DNA of 64,000 nt from Agromyces humatus (GCF_021228295.1 NZ_JAJQPD010000013.1:55413-119412), one strand, 5' to 3'. Positions 44,947 through 53,287 are shown, numbered from the stretch's first letter. Notes: generated from the sequence alone by a model not told the origin. Made by a program: numbers and translations.

Positions 44947-44988
44947 CTTGACATGTTCAGTGTCAACCAAGTTTCACACCATGTCAAG
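44947..44988 (-). promoter_or_regulatory. promoter and nested TTGACA operators of the XRE group
   Basis: In an AT-rich patch, TTGACA (44948-44953) faces TGTCAA (44961-44966) and CTTGACATG (44947-44955) faces CATGTCAAG (44980-44988), both perfect inverted repeats. On the minus strand TTGACA at 44961-44966 could be the -35 box, with TGTTTA 17 bases on. Repressor binding would cover the promoter. Confidence 0.65.
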
Positions 44989-45137
44989 TATTTCTTACAC
45001 CAGCCGTGCTTCGAAGCACCGACCGCTTGCGCCAGAGCAGGAACAATCGGCCGAACCTCGGCGTGTCGCCGGTCGCGCAGCGCGCGTGTCCGGCGGTTCT
45101 TCCTCCGTTCGGTCGCGAACGGGACGGGGCTGAGCGG

Positions 45138-45461
45138 TCAGTGGCTGCCGTCGACGAGCTTCAGTCCGACGACGCAGCCGACGAGGCCCGCGATGAGGGC
45201 GAGCTTCACCCACGAGACATCCGTATCGCCCGTGATCATCGCCCAGATCACCGTGAGCGCCGCGCCGATGCCGACCCAGACCGCGTACGCGGTGCCGGTC
45301 GAGATGTCGCGCATCGCCCAGGCGAGCCCGCCCATCGAGAGCGCGAGCGCGCCGAAGAAGACGACCGACGGCCAGAGCTTCGTGAAGCCCTCGGACCTGC
45401 CGAGCGCGGTGGCCCAGACGGCCTCGAGGATTCCGGAGACGATGAGGATGATCCACGCCAT
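45138..45461 (-). CDS. gdx: guanidinium exporter, small multidrug resistance family (SugE/Gdx)
   Basis: A 107-residue four-helix SMR transporter. The essential glutamate is Glu13 in SGILEAVWA, and STGTAYAVWVGIGA is typical of the SugE/Gdx branch. Gdx proteins work as antiparallel dimers and export guanidinium against protons. A guanidine-III riboswitch lies directly upstream, which is strong independent support for guanidinium over drugs. GGGAG nine bases before the ATG is the ribosome binding site, four bases beyond the riboswitch. Confidence 0.93.
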   Translation of the reverse strand: MAWIILIVSGILEAVWATALGRSEGFTKLWPSVVFFGALALSMGGLAWAMRDISTGTAYAVWVGIGAALTVIWAMITGDTDVSWVKLALIAGLVGCVVGLKLVDGSH

Positions 45462-45479
45462 GACTGTTCACTCCCGTGG

Positions 45480-45520
45480 CCAGTCTTGTCGCGTTCCGGG
45501 TACTGGGTTCCCTCGTCCGG
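45480..45520 (-). ncRNA. guanidine-III riboswitch
   Basis: On the minus strand the 41-base element begins CCGGACGAGG (45520-45511), continues with GTACCCGG (45503-45496) and ends GACAAGACTGG. These are the conserved blocks of the guanidine-III (ykkC-III) class. CCGG pairs with CCGG, and CCAGT pairs with ACTGG to form the pseudoknot; the second helix differs in sequence from the Thermobifida fusca example as I recall it but keeps pairing, which is covariation. It ends just before the gdx ribosome binding site, so control is probably translational. TAGCCT at 45550-45545 may be the -10 box. Confidence 0.9.
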
Positions 45521-45564
45521 GGCCGCGCGGTGCGACCTACCCCGAGGCTAGCAAGCGCCCCTGA

Positions 45565-45861
45565 TCAGGCACTGTGCACGAGCGCGAAGTGCTCGACGAC
45601 CGGGAACGGCTCGTAGAACCTGTGCAGCAGCGCGCGCCACTGCCGGTACTGCTCGGAGCCTCGGAACCCGACCTCGTGCGACTCGACGCTCTGCCAGTGC
45701 ACGAGCAGCAGGTACTCGTTCGGCGTCTCGATCGAGCGCGACAGGCGCAGGTCGACGAACCCGGGCATGCCCGCGATGATCGCCTTCGCCTCGGCGAACG
45801 CCGTTTCGAAGTCGGCCTCGCGGCCGGGGACGACGGGGAGGATCGCGTGCTCGAGGATCAC
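45565..45861 (-). CDS. antibiotic biosynthesis monooxygenase (ABM) domain protein
   Basis: A 98-residue dimeric alpha-beta barrel protein: ILEHAILPVVPGREADFETAF, YLLLVHWQSVESH and FRGSEQYRQWRAL are characteristic. Members include cofactor-free oxygenases and haem-degrading relatives; the role here is open. The GTG start lies 33 bases from the divergent isochorismatase gene, and TAGAGT ends seven bases before it, so the two promoters overlap. Confidence 0.8.
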   Translation of the reverse strand: MILEHAILPVVPGREADFETAFAEAKAIIAGMPGFVDLRLSRSIETPNEYLLLVHWQSVESHEVGFRGSEQYRQWRALLHRFYEPFPVVEHFALVHSA

Positions 45862-45893
45862 CCGCTGAACTCTAGCGGCGGCAGAATGGAGGC

Positions 45894-46442
45894 ATGGACA
45901 ACGCCGCCCTCATCGTGATCGACGTGCAGCAGGGGTTCGAAGACCCGGTGTGGGGTGAGCGCGACAACCCCGGCGCCGAGGCGAACATCGGCCGGCTCGT
46001 CGACGCCTGGTCGCAGGCCGCACGCCCGATCGTGCTCGTTCGACATGACTCCGTCTCGCCCGGCTCGCCGCTCGCCGCCGGCGCACCCGGCAACGCGTTC
46101 AAGGACGTGGCGGATGTCCCGCACGAACTCCTGGTCACGAAACAGGTGAACTCGGCGTTCTACGGCGAACCCGACCTGCACGGGTGGCTCACGGCACGCG
46201 GCATCCGACAGCTCGTGATCTGCGGCATCCAGACGAACATGTGCGTCGAGACGACCGCGCGCATGGCCGGCAACCTCGGGTACGACGTGACCGTAGCGCT
46301 CGACGCGACGCACACGTTCGACCTCGAGGGGCCGGGCGGCACCCGTCTCACAGCCGCCGAACTGGCGCGCGCCACCGCAGCGAACCTGCAGGGCGGCGGC
46401 TTCGCCCGGGTCGTGTCGACCGCCGACGTGCTGGCGCCGTAG
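45894..46442 (+). CDS. isochorismatase-family cysteine hydrolase
   Basis: A 182-residue hydrolase with the Asp-Lys-Cys triad type: Asp10 in ALIVIDVQQGF, the lysine in LLVTKQVNSAF and the cysteine in CGIQTNMCVETT. The family includes nicotinamidases and other amidases; the specific substrate is not evident. It shares a 32-base divergent promoter region with the ABM gene. Confidence 0.85.
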   Translation: MDNAALIVIDVQQGFEDPVWGERDNPGAEANIGRLVDAWSQAARPIVLVRHDSVSPGSPLAAGAPGNAFKDVADVPHELLVTKQVNSAFYGEPDLHGWLTARGIRQLVICGIQTNMCVETTARMAGNLGYDVTVALDATHTFDLEGPGGTRLTAAELARATAANLQGGGFARVVSTADVLAP

Positions 46443-46535
46443 CCGCCCAGCGCGAGACGCGGCGCGTCGCGCCATCCGTTGCCCCGCATTACGGCTCGGA
46501 ACGGATGCCGCACCGCCGACGGGTAGCGTGAAACC

Positions 46536-47831
46536 ATGGCAGATCGCGAATACGGCTTCAAGACCCGCGCCATCCACGCGGGCAACATCCCCGACACCGT
46601 GACCGGCGCTCGCGCGCTGCCGATCTACCAGTCGAGCGCCTTCGTCTTCGACGACACGGCCGACGCAGCGGCGCGCTTCGCGCTGCAGAAGTACGGCAAC
46701 ATCTACTCCCGCCTCGCCAACCCCACGGTCGCGAGCTTCGAAGAGCGCATCGCGAGCCTCGAGGGCGGCCTCGGCGCCGTCGCCACCGCGAGCGGGCTGA
46801 GCGCGCAGTACATCACCTTCGCGAGCATCGCCGGCTCGGGCGACCACATCGTGGCGAGCGCGAACCTCTACGGCGGCTCGATCACCCAGCTCGACGTGAC
46901 GCTGCGCCGGTTCGGTGTCGAGACCACGTTCGTGCAGTCGTCGAACGCCGACGACTACGCCGCAGCCATCACCGACACGACCAAGGCGCTCTTCGTCGAG
47001 ACGATCGCGAACCCGTCGGGTGAGATCGCCGACCTCGAGGCCCTCGCCGACGTCGCACACGCGCACGGCATCCCGTTCATCGTCGACTCGACGATCCCGA
47101 CGCCCTACCTCAACCGACCCATCGAGTGGGGCGCCGACATCGTCACTCACTCGGCGACGAAGTTCCTCGGCGGACACGGCACGACCCTCGGCGGCGTCGT
47201 GGTCGAGTCGGGCCGCTTCGACTGGCATTCCGAGAAGTTCCCGCTCTTCGGCCAGCCGGTGCCGAGCTACGGCGGCCTCGAGTGGTCCGGCAACTTCGGC
47301 GAGTACGCCTTCCTCACGCGCCTGCGGGCGGAGCAACTGCGCGACATCGGCCCGGCGCTCGCCCCGCACTCGGCGTTCCTCCTGGCACAGGGCGTCGAGA
47401 CGCTGCCGTATCGCATCCAGGCTCACCTCGACAACACCCGCGCGGTCGCCGAGTGGCTCGAGGCCGACCCGCGCATCGAGCGGGTCTGGTGGGCGGGCCT
47501 GCCGAATCACCCGCACCACGACCGCGCGAAGAAGTACCTGCCCAAGGGACCGGGAGCGGTCTTCAGCTTCGAGGTCAAGGGCGGCCGCGCCGTCGGCCAG
47601 CGGCTCATCGAATCGGTCAACCTCGCCTCGCACCTCGCCAACATCGGCGACGCCAAGACGCTCATCATCCACCCTGCGTCGACCACGCACGCGCAGCTCA
47701 CCGAGCAGCAGCTCGTCGACGCGGGCGTGCTTCCCGGCGTCGTGCGGATTAGCGTGGGCATCGAAGACGTTGAAGACATCATCGACGATCTCGATCAGGC
47801 CCTCGCGGCCGCGACAGGAGCAGAACGATGA
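46536..47831 (+). CDS. metY: O-acetylhomoserine sulfhydrylase
   Basis: A 431-residue PLP enzyme of the Cys/Met metabolism family making homocysteine from O-acetylhomoserine and sulfide. The PLP lysine is in THSATKFLGGHGTTLGG, the cofactor region is IYSRLANPTVASFEERI, and length is typical of MetY. TAGCGT ends six bases before the ATG (leaderless). It overlaps the CoA-binding gene by four bases, a pairing common in actinobacteria. With metQNI it makes methionine supply a theme of the window. Confidence 0.92.
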   Translation: MADREYGFKTRAIHAGNIPDTVTGARALPIYQSSAFVFDDTADAAARFALQKYGNIYSRLANPTVASFEERIASLEGGLGAVATASGLSAQYITFASIAGSGDHIVASANLYGGSITQLDVTLRRFGVETTFVQSSNADDYAAAITDTTKALFVETIANPSGEIADLEALADVAHAHGIPFIVDSTIPTPYLNRPIEWGADIVTHSATKFLGGHGTTLGGVVVESGRFDWHSEKFPLFGQPVPSYGGLEWSGNFGEYAFLTRLRAEQLRDIGPALAPHSAFLLAQGVETLPYRIQAHLDNTRAVAEWLEADPRIERVWWAGLPNHPHHDRAKKYLPKGPGAVFSFEVKGGRAVGQRLIESVNLASHLANIGDAKTLIIHPASTTHAQLTEQQLVDAGVLPGVVRISVGIEDVEDIIDDLDQALAAATGAER

Positions 47832-48448
47832 CGATCACCGATCCCGCGACGGAGTTCGCCGAGACGGCCGGGGCCGCGGCATCCGACGACCTCGAAACCG
47901 TGCAGCTCGTCAACGGCCTGTCGTGCGAGCTTCCGGCGAGCTCGCCCCTTGCGAAGCTGCTGCACTCGCAGCGCACGTGGATCGGCCCTGACGCGAAGCA
48001 ACGCCGCACGATCCTGCGCGAGGCGAAGTCGGTCGCGATCGTCGGCGCCTCGCCGAACCCCGCGCGTTCGAGCTACTTCGTCAGCACCTACCTGCAGCAG
48101 TCGAGCGACTATCGCCTGTACTTCGTGAACCCCAACGCGACCGAGATCCTCGGCCAGCCGGTCTACAAGAGCCTCGCCGATCTGCCCGAGGTGCCCGACA
48201 TCGTCGACGTGTTCCGCCGCGGCAGCGACATCCCGAGCGTGATCGACGATGTCGTCGCCATCGGCGCGAAGACCATCTGGGTGCAGCTCGGCATCTGGAA
48301 CGAAGATGCCGCCTACTACGGCGAGCAGCACGGCCTGACCGTCGTCATGGACCGATGCATCAAGGTCGAGCACGCCAGGTTCGACGGCGGGCTGCACCTG
48401 CTCGGGTTCGACACGGGCCAGATCACGGCGCGCAAGACGCTGCGCTGA
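47828..48448 (+). CDS. CoA-binding domain protein (YccU-like)
   Basis: A 206-residue protein with a Rossmann-type CoA-binding domain: SVAIVGASPNPARSSYFVS, then VPDIVDVFRRGSDIPSVIDD, KTIWVQLGIWNEDAA and VVMDRCIKVEHAR. The first 55 residues are an extension. Its ATG overlaps metY. The final 27 bases of this gene recur exactly at 50655-50681 after the S15 gene, so its 3' end is the boundary of a probable insertion. Confidence 0.85.
   Translation: MTITDPATEFAETAGAAASDDLETVQLVNGLSCELPASSPLAKLLHSQRTWIGPDAKQRRTILREAKSVAIVGASPNPARSSYFVSTYLQQSSDYRLYFVNPNATEILGQPVYKSLADLPEVPDIVDVFRRGSDIPSVIDDVVAIGAKTIWVQLGIWNEDAAYYGEQHGLTVVMDRCIKVEHARFDGGLHLLGFDTGQITARKTLR
48422..48448. repeat. 27-bp direct repeat, left copy
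   Basis: The last nine codons including the stop of the CoA-binding gene. The identical 27 bases are at 50655-50681. The copies bracket the S15 hydrolase gene as an attachment-site or recombination duplication would. Confidence 0.92.
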
Positions 48449-48560
48449 CCCGAACCAAGTCGCGCGCACGCCGACCCGCCGCAGCGCCCGCATTCGCGAG
48501 CGAGCCCAGCGGCCTGCGGTATCGCCGCATGCCGCTGAGCCCGCTGAGCCGGCCCGGTCG

Positions 48561-48585
48561 CCGGGCGGGGCGTCTCCCCGCCCGG
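48561..48585 (-). terminator. hairpin after the S15 gene
   Basis: CCGGGCGGGG-CGTCT-CCCCGCCCGG has a perfect 10-bp stem four bases beyond the S15 stop and in the 141-base gap to the convergent CoA-binding gene. Probably a bidirectional terminator. Confidence 0.8.
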
Positions 48586-48589
48586 AGCG

Positions 48590-50491
48590 TCAGTTGCCGG
48601 GCCACACCGTTTCGTTGAGGTCTGGCAGCGTTCCCGGGCTCAGGCGCTCGGTGTCCCTCGCGGTCAGGTGCCCCGGGCCGAAACCGGCCATCGGGCCCGA
48701 GACCGGAAGGTTCAGCTTCGAACCGCTCAGACCGACCGTGTAGATGGTCGCCGCGGTGTCGACGGCCACGACGCCGTTGCGGCTGCCGCTGATCACGAGG
48801 CCGAGCTGGTGACCTGCCGGCACGACGATGTCGTTGGCAGCCAGTTCGACGGTGACCGTGTGGTTGCCGGCCCCGTCCAGTCGGGCCCAGCCCCTGGCCA
48901 GGACCTGCAGCTCGGTGCTCGAGATGCGCTTGGCGACCTCGTTGTAGCAGGCGTCGTCGGTTGCGGTCGCCGGGCCCCAGCAGGACTCCGTGCTCAGCGT
49001 CTGCGCCCCGTCACCCGAGGCGCTGATGCGATCCATCACGCCGTAGTCGACCAGCATGACCGACACCTGCCCGACCGGGGCGGTGTGCGTGACATCGAGG
49101 TCGAGGGTCGGTGTGCCCGAGATCCGGACGTCGTGCTGGGTCGTGCCGGTGAGGAACTGCAGCCGGTTCGGGTTGTCGCCGATCCTGACGGCATTCGCCT
49201 CACTCAGCGACGTGGAGTTGACGTAGCTGGCCGTGGAGCGGTCCTGCTTGCCCAGCATCAGCGTGCCATCGGAGTGCAGGTTCAGCGTCTGGGTGCGGGC
49301 CGACGAGATCGGCCAGGTCGGTGACTGCTCCCACTGGTTCGGCGCGGTCTCGACGCTCACGGCGGGCTCACGGTCGATGCCGTTGTCGATGTCCATGAGC
49401 TCGTGGTCGAACCATCGGTGGAGGGTGTCGACCCACAGGGCGCGCTCGGAGTCGAAGGGGTCCACGTGCCCGAGTCGGGTGAGCCACATCTTGCGGTCCA
49501 CGCCCTGCTCGCCGAGGTCGTCCCACCACTTCGAGGCATTCATCGTCTTGACGTTGTTGTCCTGCAGCCCGTGCATGATGAACACGCTGGCCTTGACCTT
49601 GGACACGTCGTAGTAGGTGCCCTCGCGGTAATCGCGCTCGGCCCAGAAGTCGGTGTAGGCACCGGTCTCGTCACCGTCGTTGGCGTTCATCCAGTTCAGC
49701 CGCGCCGAGCAGTCGGTCGCGATCGTCCGGTTGGAGGCGACCGACCGGGACAGGCTGCTCGGGTAGTTGAAGGACTTCACCGCGCCCTGCCAGCGGTTGT
49801 AGTCGTACCACGAGCTGATCGCGCTGATCGGCACGATCGTCTCCAAGCCGTCGACACCGGTAGCGGCGACACCGTTGGCGAGGGTCCCGTCGTAGGACTT
49901 GCCGATCATGCCGGTCTTGCCATTGCTCCAGTCGGCGTCGACGACCGCGCCACTGGCGTCGTGGGCGACCCCGTTGCCGTTCAGCCACTCCACGACGGCC
50001 TTGACCGACTCGATATCGGAGCGGCCACCCTCGTCAGTGCACCCGGTCGAGCGGGCGGTGCCGGCCATGTCGACGGCGACGAAGGCGTAGCCGCGGGGCA
50101 CGAAGTAGTTGTCGTAGTAGAGCGGGAACTTGACGATGTTGCCGTCGGCGTCATAGACCTTGCGCTCCGCCTCGTTGCCACGTCCGGAACTCAGGTAGTA
50201 GGGGCTGGCGTCCATGATGATCGGAACCCGGGCGTTGCCGTCCAGTTCGCGGGGGCGGATGATGTCGGTGGCGACCCGCTCGTCGTCACCGTCACCGTCG
50301 AGGTCGGGGGCGGTGACCCATACCGTCTCCCGGATGGCTCCGTCGTAGTCGTAGATCGGGGCAGTGACGTTGTCGACGAGCGTGACCGGGGGGTTGTCGG
50401 TCGGCGCCGCGCTGGCCGCCCCCGCCGCGCCGAGTGCGAGGGGTGCCGCGATGGCCACTGAACCCGCGAGGGCGAGAATTCTGGATTTCAT
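48590..50491 (-). CDS. secreted S15-type X-prolyl dipeptidyl peptidase / CocE-NonD hydrolase
   Basis: A 633-residue secreted serine hydrolase. Residues 1-28 are a signal peptide ending GAASA. The alpha/beta hydrolase domain has VPRGYAFVAVDMAGTARSTG and the nucleophile elbow MIGKSYDGTLANG (Ser199); the likely histidine is in LTRLGHVDPFDSER. The C-terminal third is the jelly-roll domain of PepX/CocE proteins. GGAAGGA lies a few bases before the ATG. It cleaves Xaa-Pro dipeptides or esters outside the cell. It stands alone between two copies of a 27-bp repeat, with lower-GC upstream DNA. Confidence 0.88.
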   Translation of the reverse strand: MKSRILALAGSVAIAAPLALGAAGAASAAPTDNPPVTLVDNVTAPIYDYDGAIRETVWVTAPDLDGDGDDERVATDIIRPRELDGNARVPIIMDASPYYLSSGRGNEAERKVYDADGNIVKFPLYYDNYFVPRGYAFVAVDMAGTARSTGCTDEGGRSDIESVKAVVEWLNGNGVAHDASGAVVDADWSNGKTGMIGKSYDGTLANGVAATGVDGLETIVPISAISSWYDYNRWQGAVKSFNYPSSLSRSVASNRTIATDCSARLNWMNANDGDETGAYTDFWAERDYREGTYYDVSKVKASVFIMHGLQDNNVKTMNASKWWDDLGEQGVDRKMWLTRLGHVDPFDSERALWVDTLHRWFDHELMDIDNGIDREPAVSVETAPNQWEQSPTWPISSARTQTLNLHSDGTLMLGKQDRSTASYVNSTSLSEANAVRIGDNPNRLQFLTGTTQHDVRISGTPTLDLDVTHTAPVGQVSVMLVDYGVMDRISASGDGAQTLSTESCWGPATATDDACYNEVAKRISSTELQVLARGWARLDGAGNHTVTVELAANDIVVPAGHQLGLVISGSRNGVVAVDTAATIYTVGLSGSKLNLPVSGPMAGFGPGHLTARDTERLSPGTLPDLNETVWPGN

Positions 50492-50561
50492 CGAAGTCCT
50501 TCCGTAAGGGGAAAACGCTCTCCCATGAGTTCCTCAGCAACCTACGGTGCTGGACGAGATT

Positions 50562-50605
50562 GGTCAACAATCTTGACCTGACTTCGTCCTTGACCTGGCT
50601 TCGTC
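50562..50605 (-). promoter_or_regulatory. inverted and tandem repeats upstream of the S15 gene
   Basis: GGTCAA-CAATC-TTGACC (50562-50578) is a perfect inverted repeat, and CTTGACCTGACTTCGTC is repeated in tandem with one change (50572-50605). The region is less GC-rich than the rest of the window. It may hold an operator; no regulator gene is adjacent. Confidence 0.55.
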
Positions 50606-50654
50606 CGGTGATCGGCGACGCCGTTGGAATGACGACAGGCCTTCGATACTGGAC

Positions 50655-50681
50655 ATCACGGCGCGCAAGACGCTGCGCTGA
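50655..50681. repeat. 27-bp direct repeat, right copy
   Basis: An exact copy of 48422-48448, seven bases before the end of the ABC permease gene at 50688. It carries no function here beyond marking the junction. Confidence 0.92.
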
Positions 50682-50687
50682 TCGCGG

Positions 50688-51518
50688 TCACGCCTTCCGC
50701 ATGTAGGCGCGCACCGTGAGCGGCGCGAACACCGTGACCACCGCGGCTGCGCCCAGCAGCGCGAACCAGACCCCGACGCCCGCGGTGCCCGTCATCGTGA
50801 GGTCGCGCGCCGCGGTCACGAGATGGGAGACCGGATTCAGCCGCACGAACCACTCGAGCCAGCCCGGCAGCGTGTCGACCGGCACGAACGCATTCGAGAG
50901 GAACGTCAGCGGGAACAGGATCATCAGCGAGATGCCCTGCACGGCTGCGGCCGAGCGTGCGATCACGCCGAAGAACGCGAAGATCCAGCTCAGCGACCAC
51001 GCGCAGACGATCACGAGCACGCTCGCAAGCAGCACTCCCGTCACGCCGCCGGCGGGGCGATAGCCCATCACGACCGCGGTGACGAAGGTCACGAGCGAGG
51101 CGATCGCGTAGCGCACGGTATCGGCCAGGAGCGCACCCGCGAGCGGGGCGACCCGGGCGATCGGCAGGGACCGGAACCGGTCGAACACACCCTTCGTCAT
51201 GTCCTCGCGAAGCTGCACGCCGGTGACGACCGAGGTCATCACGACGGTCTGCACGAGGATGCCCGGCACGATGAACGGCAGGTAGTCCTCGGGCGTTCCG
51301 GCGATGGCGCCCCCGAAGATGTACGTGAACATGACCGTGAGCAGGATCGGCTGGAACGTCACGTCGAACAGCTGCTCGGGTGTGCGCTTGATCTTCAACA
51401 GTCCACGCCACGCCATCGCGAACGAGTTCGACAGGGTCTGCGCGAGGCTCACGGAGTTCTTCAGAGACCGCTCGGCGCCCGGCGTGATGGTCGCGGGCAT
51501 GATGACCTCGGCGGTCAT
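50688..51518 (-). CDS. ABC-2 type transporter permease (DrrB-like)
   Basis: A 276-residue membrane permease with six helices. LPFIVPGILVQTVVMTSVV and LTFLSNAFVPVDTLPGWLEW are hallmarks of DrrB-type exporters. It overlaps the ATPase stop by four bases. Likely exports a lipid or hydrophobic drug together with the ATPase; the controlling genes upstream suggest an inducible stress response. Confidence 0.88.
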   Translation of the reverse strand: MTAEVIMPATITPGAERSLKNSVSLAQTLSNSFAMAWRGLLKIKRTPEQLFDVTFQPILLTVMFTYIFGGAIAGTPEDYLPFIVPGILVQTVVMTSVVTGVQLREDMTKGVFDRFRSLPIARVAPLAGALLADTVRYAIASLVTFVTAVVMGYRPAGGVTGVLLASVLVIVCAWSLSWIFAFFGVIARSAAAVQGISLMILFPLTFLSNAFVPVDTLPGWLEWFVRLNPVSHLVTAARDLTMTGTAGVGVWFALLGAAAVVTVFAPLTVRAYMRKA

Positions 51519-52546
51519 GCGCGGCTTCCTTCGAGATCGACGGATGCTGCGGCATCCGCTTCATCGGCCAGCTCTCTGTCGTCGGTCCGGCCCGGTTCGA
51601 CGCCGTGACCCGTGAGCGTCAGGAAGACCTCGTCGAGGGTCGGCTTCGAGACGCTCAGCTCGGTGAGGCGGATGCGCGACTCACGCAGGGCGGCGAGGAG
51701 TTCGCCGACCCGATCGGCGTCCTGCATCGGCGCGGTGAGCCGCTTCGACTCATGCGTGACGGTCGGCCGCACGCCCAGGACCCGCTCGAGCACCGAGGCG
51801 GCATCGTCGAGGTCGCCGACCTCGTCGACGTGGAGCTGCAGGCTCGATGCGCCGACGGAGGCCTTCAGCTCATCGGTCGTGCCCTCGGCGACGACCCGTC
51901 CATGATCGATGACGGCGATGCGGTCGGCGAGTTGGTCGGCCTCGTCGAGGTACTGGGTCGTGAGGAGCACCGTCGATCCGGTCGCGACGAGACGACGGAT
52001 CGTGGCCCACATCTGCGCGCGTGTTCGAGGGTCGAGCCCGGTGGTCGGCTCGTCGAGAAAGATCAGCGGCGGCTGCGCGATGAGGCTTGCGGCGAGGTCG
52101 AGTCGGCGCCTCATGCCGCCCGAGTACTGGGTGACGGGCTTCCGCGCGGCATCCGTCAGGCCGAACTCCTCGAGGAGTTCCGCGGCCTTCCGCCGTGCGG
52201 CGGCCGGGCGGAGGCCCTGAAGGCGACAGAAGAGCACGAGATTCTCGGCACCCGAGAGCGCCTCGTCGAGCGAGGCGTACTGGCCGGTGAGCCCGATGAG
52301 CTGGCGGACCACCTGCGGTTCGCGGCGCACGTCGTGCCCGAAGACACGTGCGGTGCCCTCGTCGGGGGGTGCGAGGGTCGCGAGCATCGAGATCATGGTC
52401 GTCTTGCCTGCGCCGTTCGGGCCGAGCACGCCGTAGACGCTGCCCGTGGCGACGCGCAGGTCGATGCCGTCGACGGCGCGGACGTCGCCGAAGGACTTGA
52501 CGAGACCGTCGGCTTCGACGGCCTGGTCGTTGGATCGGATGCTCAT
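51515..52546 (-). CDS. ABC transporter ATP-binding protein (DrrA-like)
   Basis: A 343-residue ATPase: Walker A GPNGAGKTT, signature YSGGMRRRLDLAASL, Walker B LIFLDEPTTGLDP, and the C-terminal DrrA extension (RIRLTELSVSKPTLDEVFL). The ATG at 52546 follows the Clp-N gene after eight bases; the longer upstream frame is shadow. It pairs with the downstream permease. Confidence 0.9.
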   Translation of the reverse strand: MSIRSNDQAVEADGLVKSFGDVRAVDGIDLRVATGSVYGVLGPNGAGKTTMISMLATLAPPDEGTARVFGHDVRREPQVVRQLIGLTGQYASLDEALSGAENLVLFCRLQGLRPAAARRKAAELLEEFGLTDAARKPVTQYSGGMRRRLDLAASLIAQPPLIFLDEPTTGLDPRTRAQMWATIRRLVATGSTVLLTTQYLDEADQLADRIAVIDHGRVVAEGTTDELKASVGASSLQLHVDEVGDLDDAASVLERVLGVRPTVTHESKRLTAPMQDADRVGELLAALRESRIRLTELSVSKPTLDEVFLTLTGHGVEPGRTDDRELADEADAAASVDLEGSRA

Positions 52547-52554
52547 GATGCCCT

Positions 52555-53043
52555 TCAGAATCGTTCGAGTCGAGCGATGAGTGCCGCACGGTCGACACCT
52601 GCGTATTCGATGGCGCGAGGCACGGTGCCGAGGTCGGCGCGCAGTACGCCGATGAGCGCGTCCGCGACGGCGAGGCGTTCGCGTTCGGCACTGCCACGGT
52701 TCCGGTGCGCCTTGAAGTCGCCACGGCGCAGGGCGTCGCGGATCGATGCGCCCCAAACCGGACGGGAGTTGCGGGTGGCGTGGAGCCGTTCGTCGGAGAC
52801 CGGCTCGATGCCCGCGGCCCGCAGGGCGCGCGCTCGCTCATCCTGCAGGGCCGCCTCGATCGCGGGGTAGTCGAGTCCCGCGTCAGCGAGCGCCTGCGCT
52901 GCGGCATCCCCGCTCGCTGCGATCGACAGCAGCAGGTGCTCCGCCTCGACCTTGGCCGCACCCCGCCGGATTGCCTCCTCGATCGAAGCCGTGATCACGG
53001 TCTTCAGTGTCACGCCGAGGTCATCGTGCAGTTGTTCAGACAT
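52555..53043 (-). CDS. stand-alone Clp N-terminal domain protein
   Basis: A 162-residue protein. VTLKTVITASIEEAIRRGAAKVEAEHLLLSI is quoted here only by its core, EHLLLSIAASGDAAAQAL, a Clp_N repeat; a second degenerate repeat runs from about residue 95 (SIRDALRRGDFKA to VADALIGVLRADLG). No AAA+ domain follows. In Clp ATPases this domain binds substrates or adaptors. Here it overlaps the HTH gene by eight bases and precedes an ABC exporter, so it may modulate the regulator. That role is inference. Confidence 0.8.
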   Translation of the reverse strand: MSEQLHDDLGVTLKTVITASIEEAIRRGAAKVEAEHLLLSIAASGDAAAQALADAGLDYPAIEAALQDERARALRAAGIEPVSDERLHATRNSRPVWGASIRDALRRGDFKAHRNRGSAERERLAVADALIGVLRADLGTVPRAIEYAGVDRAALIARLERF

Positions 53044-53287
53044 TGCGCCTCCTCAGTTCGATTCCCGCGGTTTCGAGCCGGCGGTGGTGCTTCTTGTGTA
53101 CGGCCTGACGGGTGACGCCGAGCGCCTCGGCGACCTGGCTCCAGCTCCAACCGGCCCGCATGGCGCGCTCGACGGCGGCATCTTCGAGCCGGTCGGCGAG
53201 CTCGCGGAGCGCGACGACGGCGGCGAGGTCGTCGGCCTCGGCTCCGGTGGGATCCGGACTCTGCTGATTCGACGGGGGCGGGGTCAT
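53036..53287 (-). CDS. small helix-turn-helix regulator
   Basis: An 83-residue protein: RELADRLEDAAVERAMRAG then WSWSQVAEALGVTRQAVHKKH, a clear sigma-like/HTH recognition segment, and a basic C-terminus HRRLETAGIELRRR. It is the first gene of the HTH - Clp-N - ATPase - permease operon. TAAGTT ends six bases before the ATG, so translation is leaderless, and 11-bp inverted repeats cover the promoter, implying autoregulation. Confidence 0.82.
   Translation of the reverse strand: MTPPPSNQQSPDPTGAEADDLAAVVALRELADRLEDAAVERAMRAGWSWSQVAEALGVTRQAVHKKHHRRLETAGIELRRRNV

Noticed and set aside
46443..46535. Riboswitch upstream of metY
   Set aside because: The gap is 93 bases and a -10 box lies six bases before the ATG, so there is no leader RNA.
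48449..50654. Insertion sequence or transposon around the S15 gene
   Set aside because: No transposase and no terminal inverted repeats; the flanking direct repeat is 27 bp, longer than usual target duplications.
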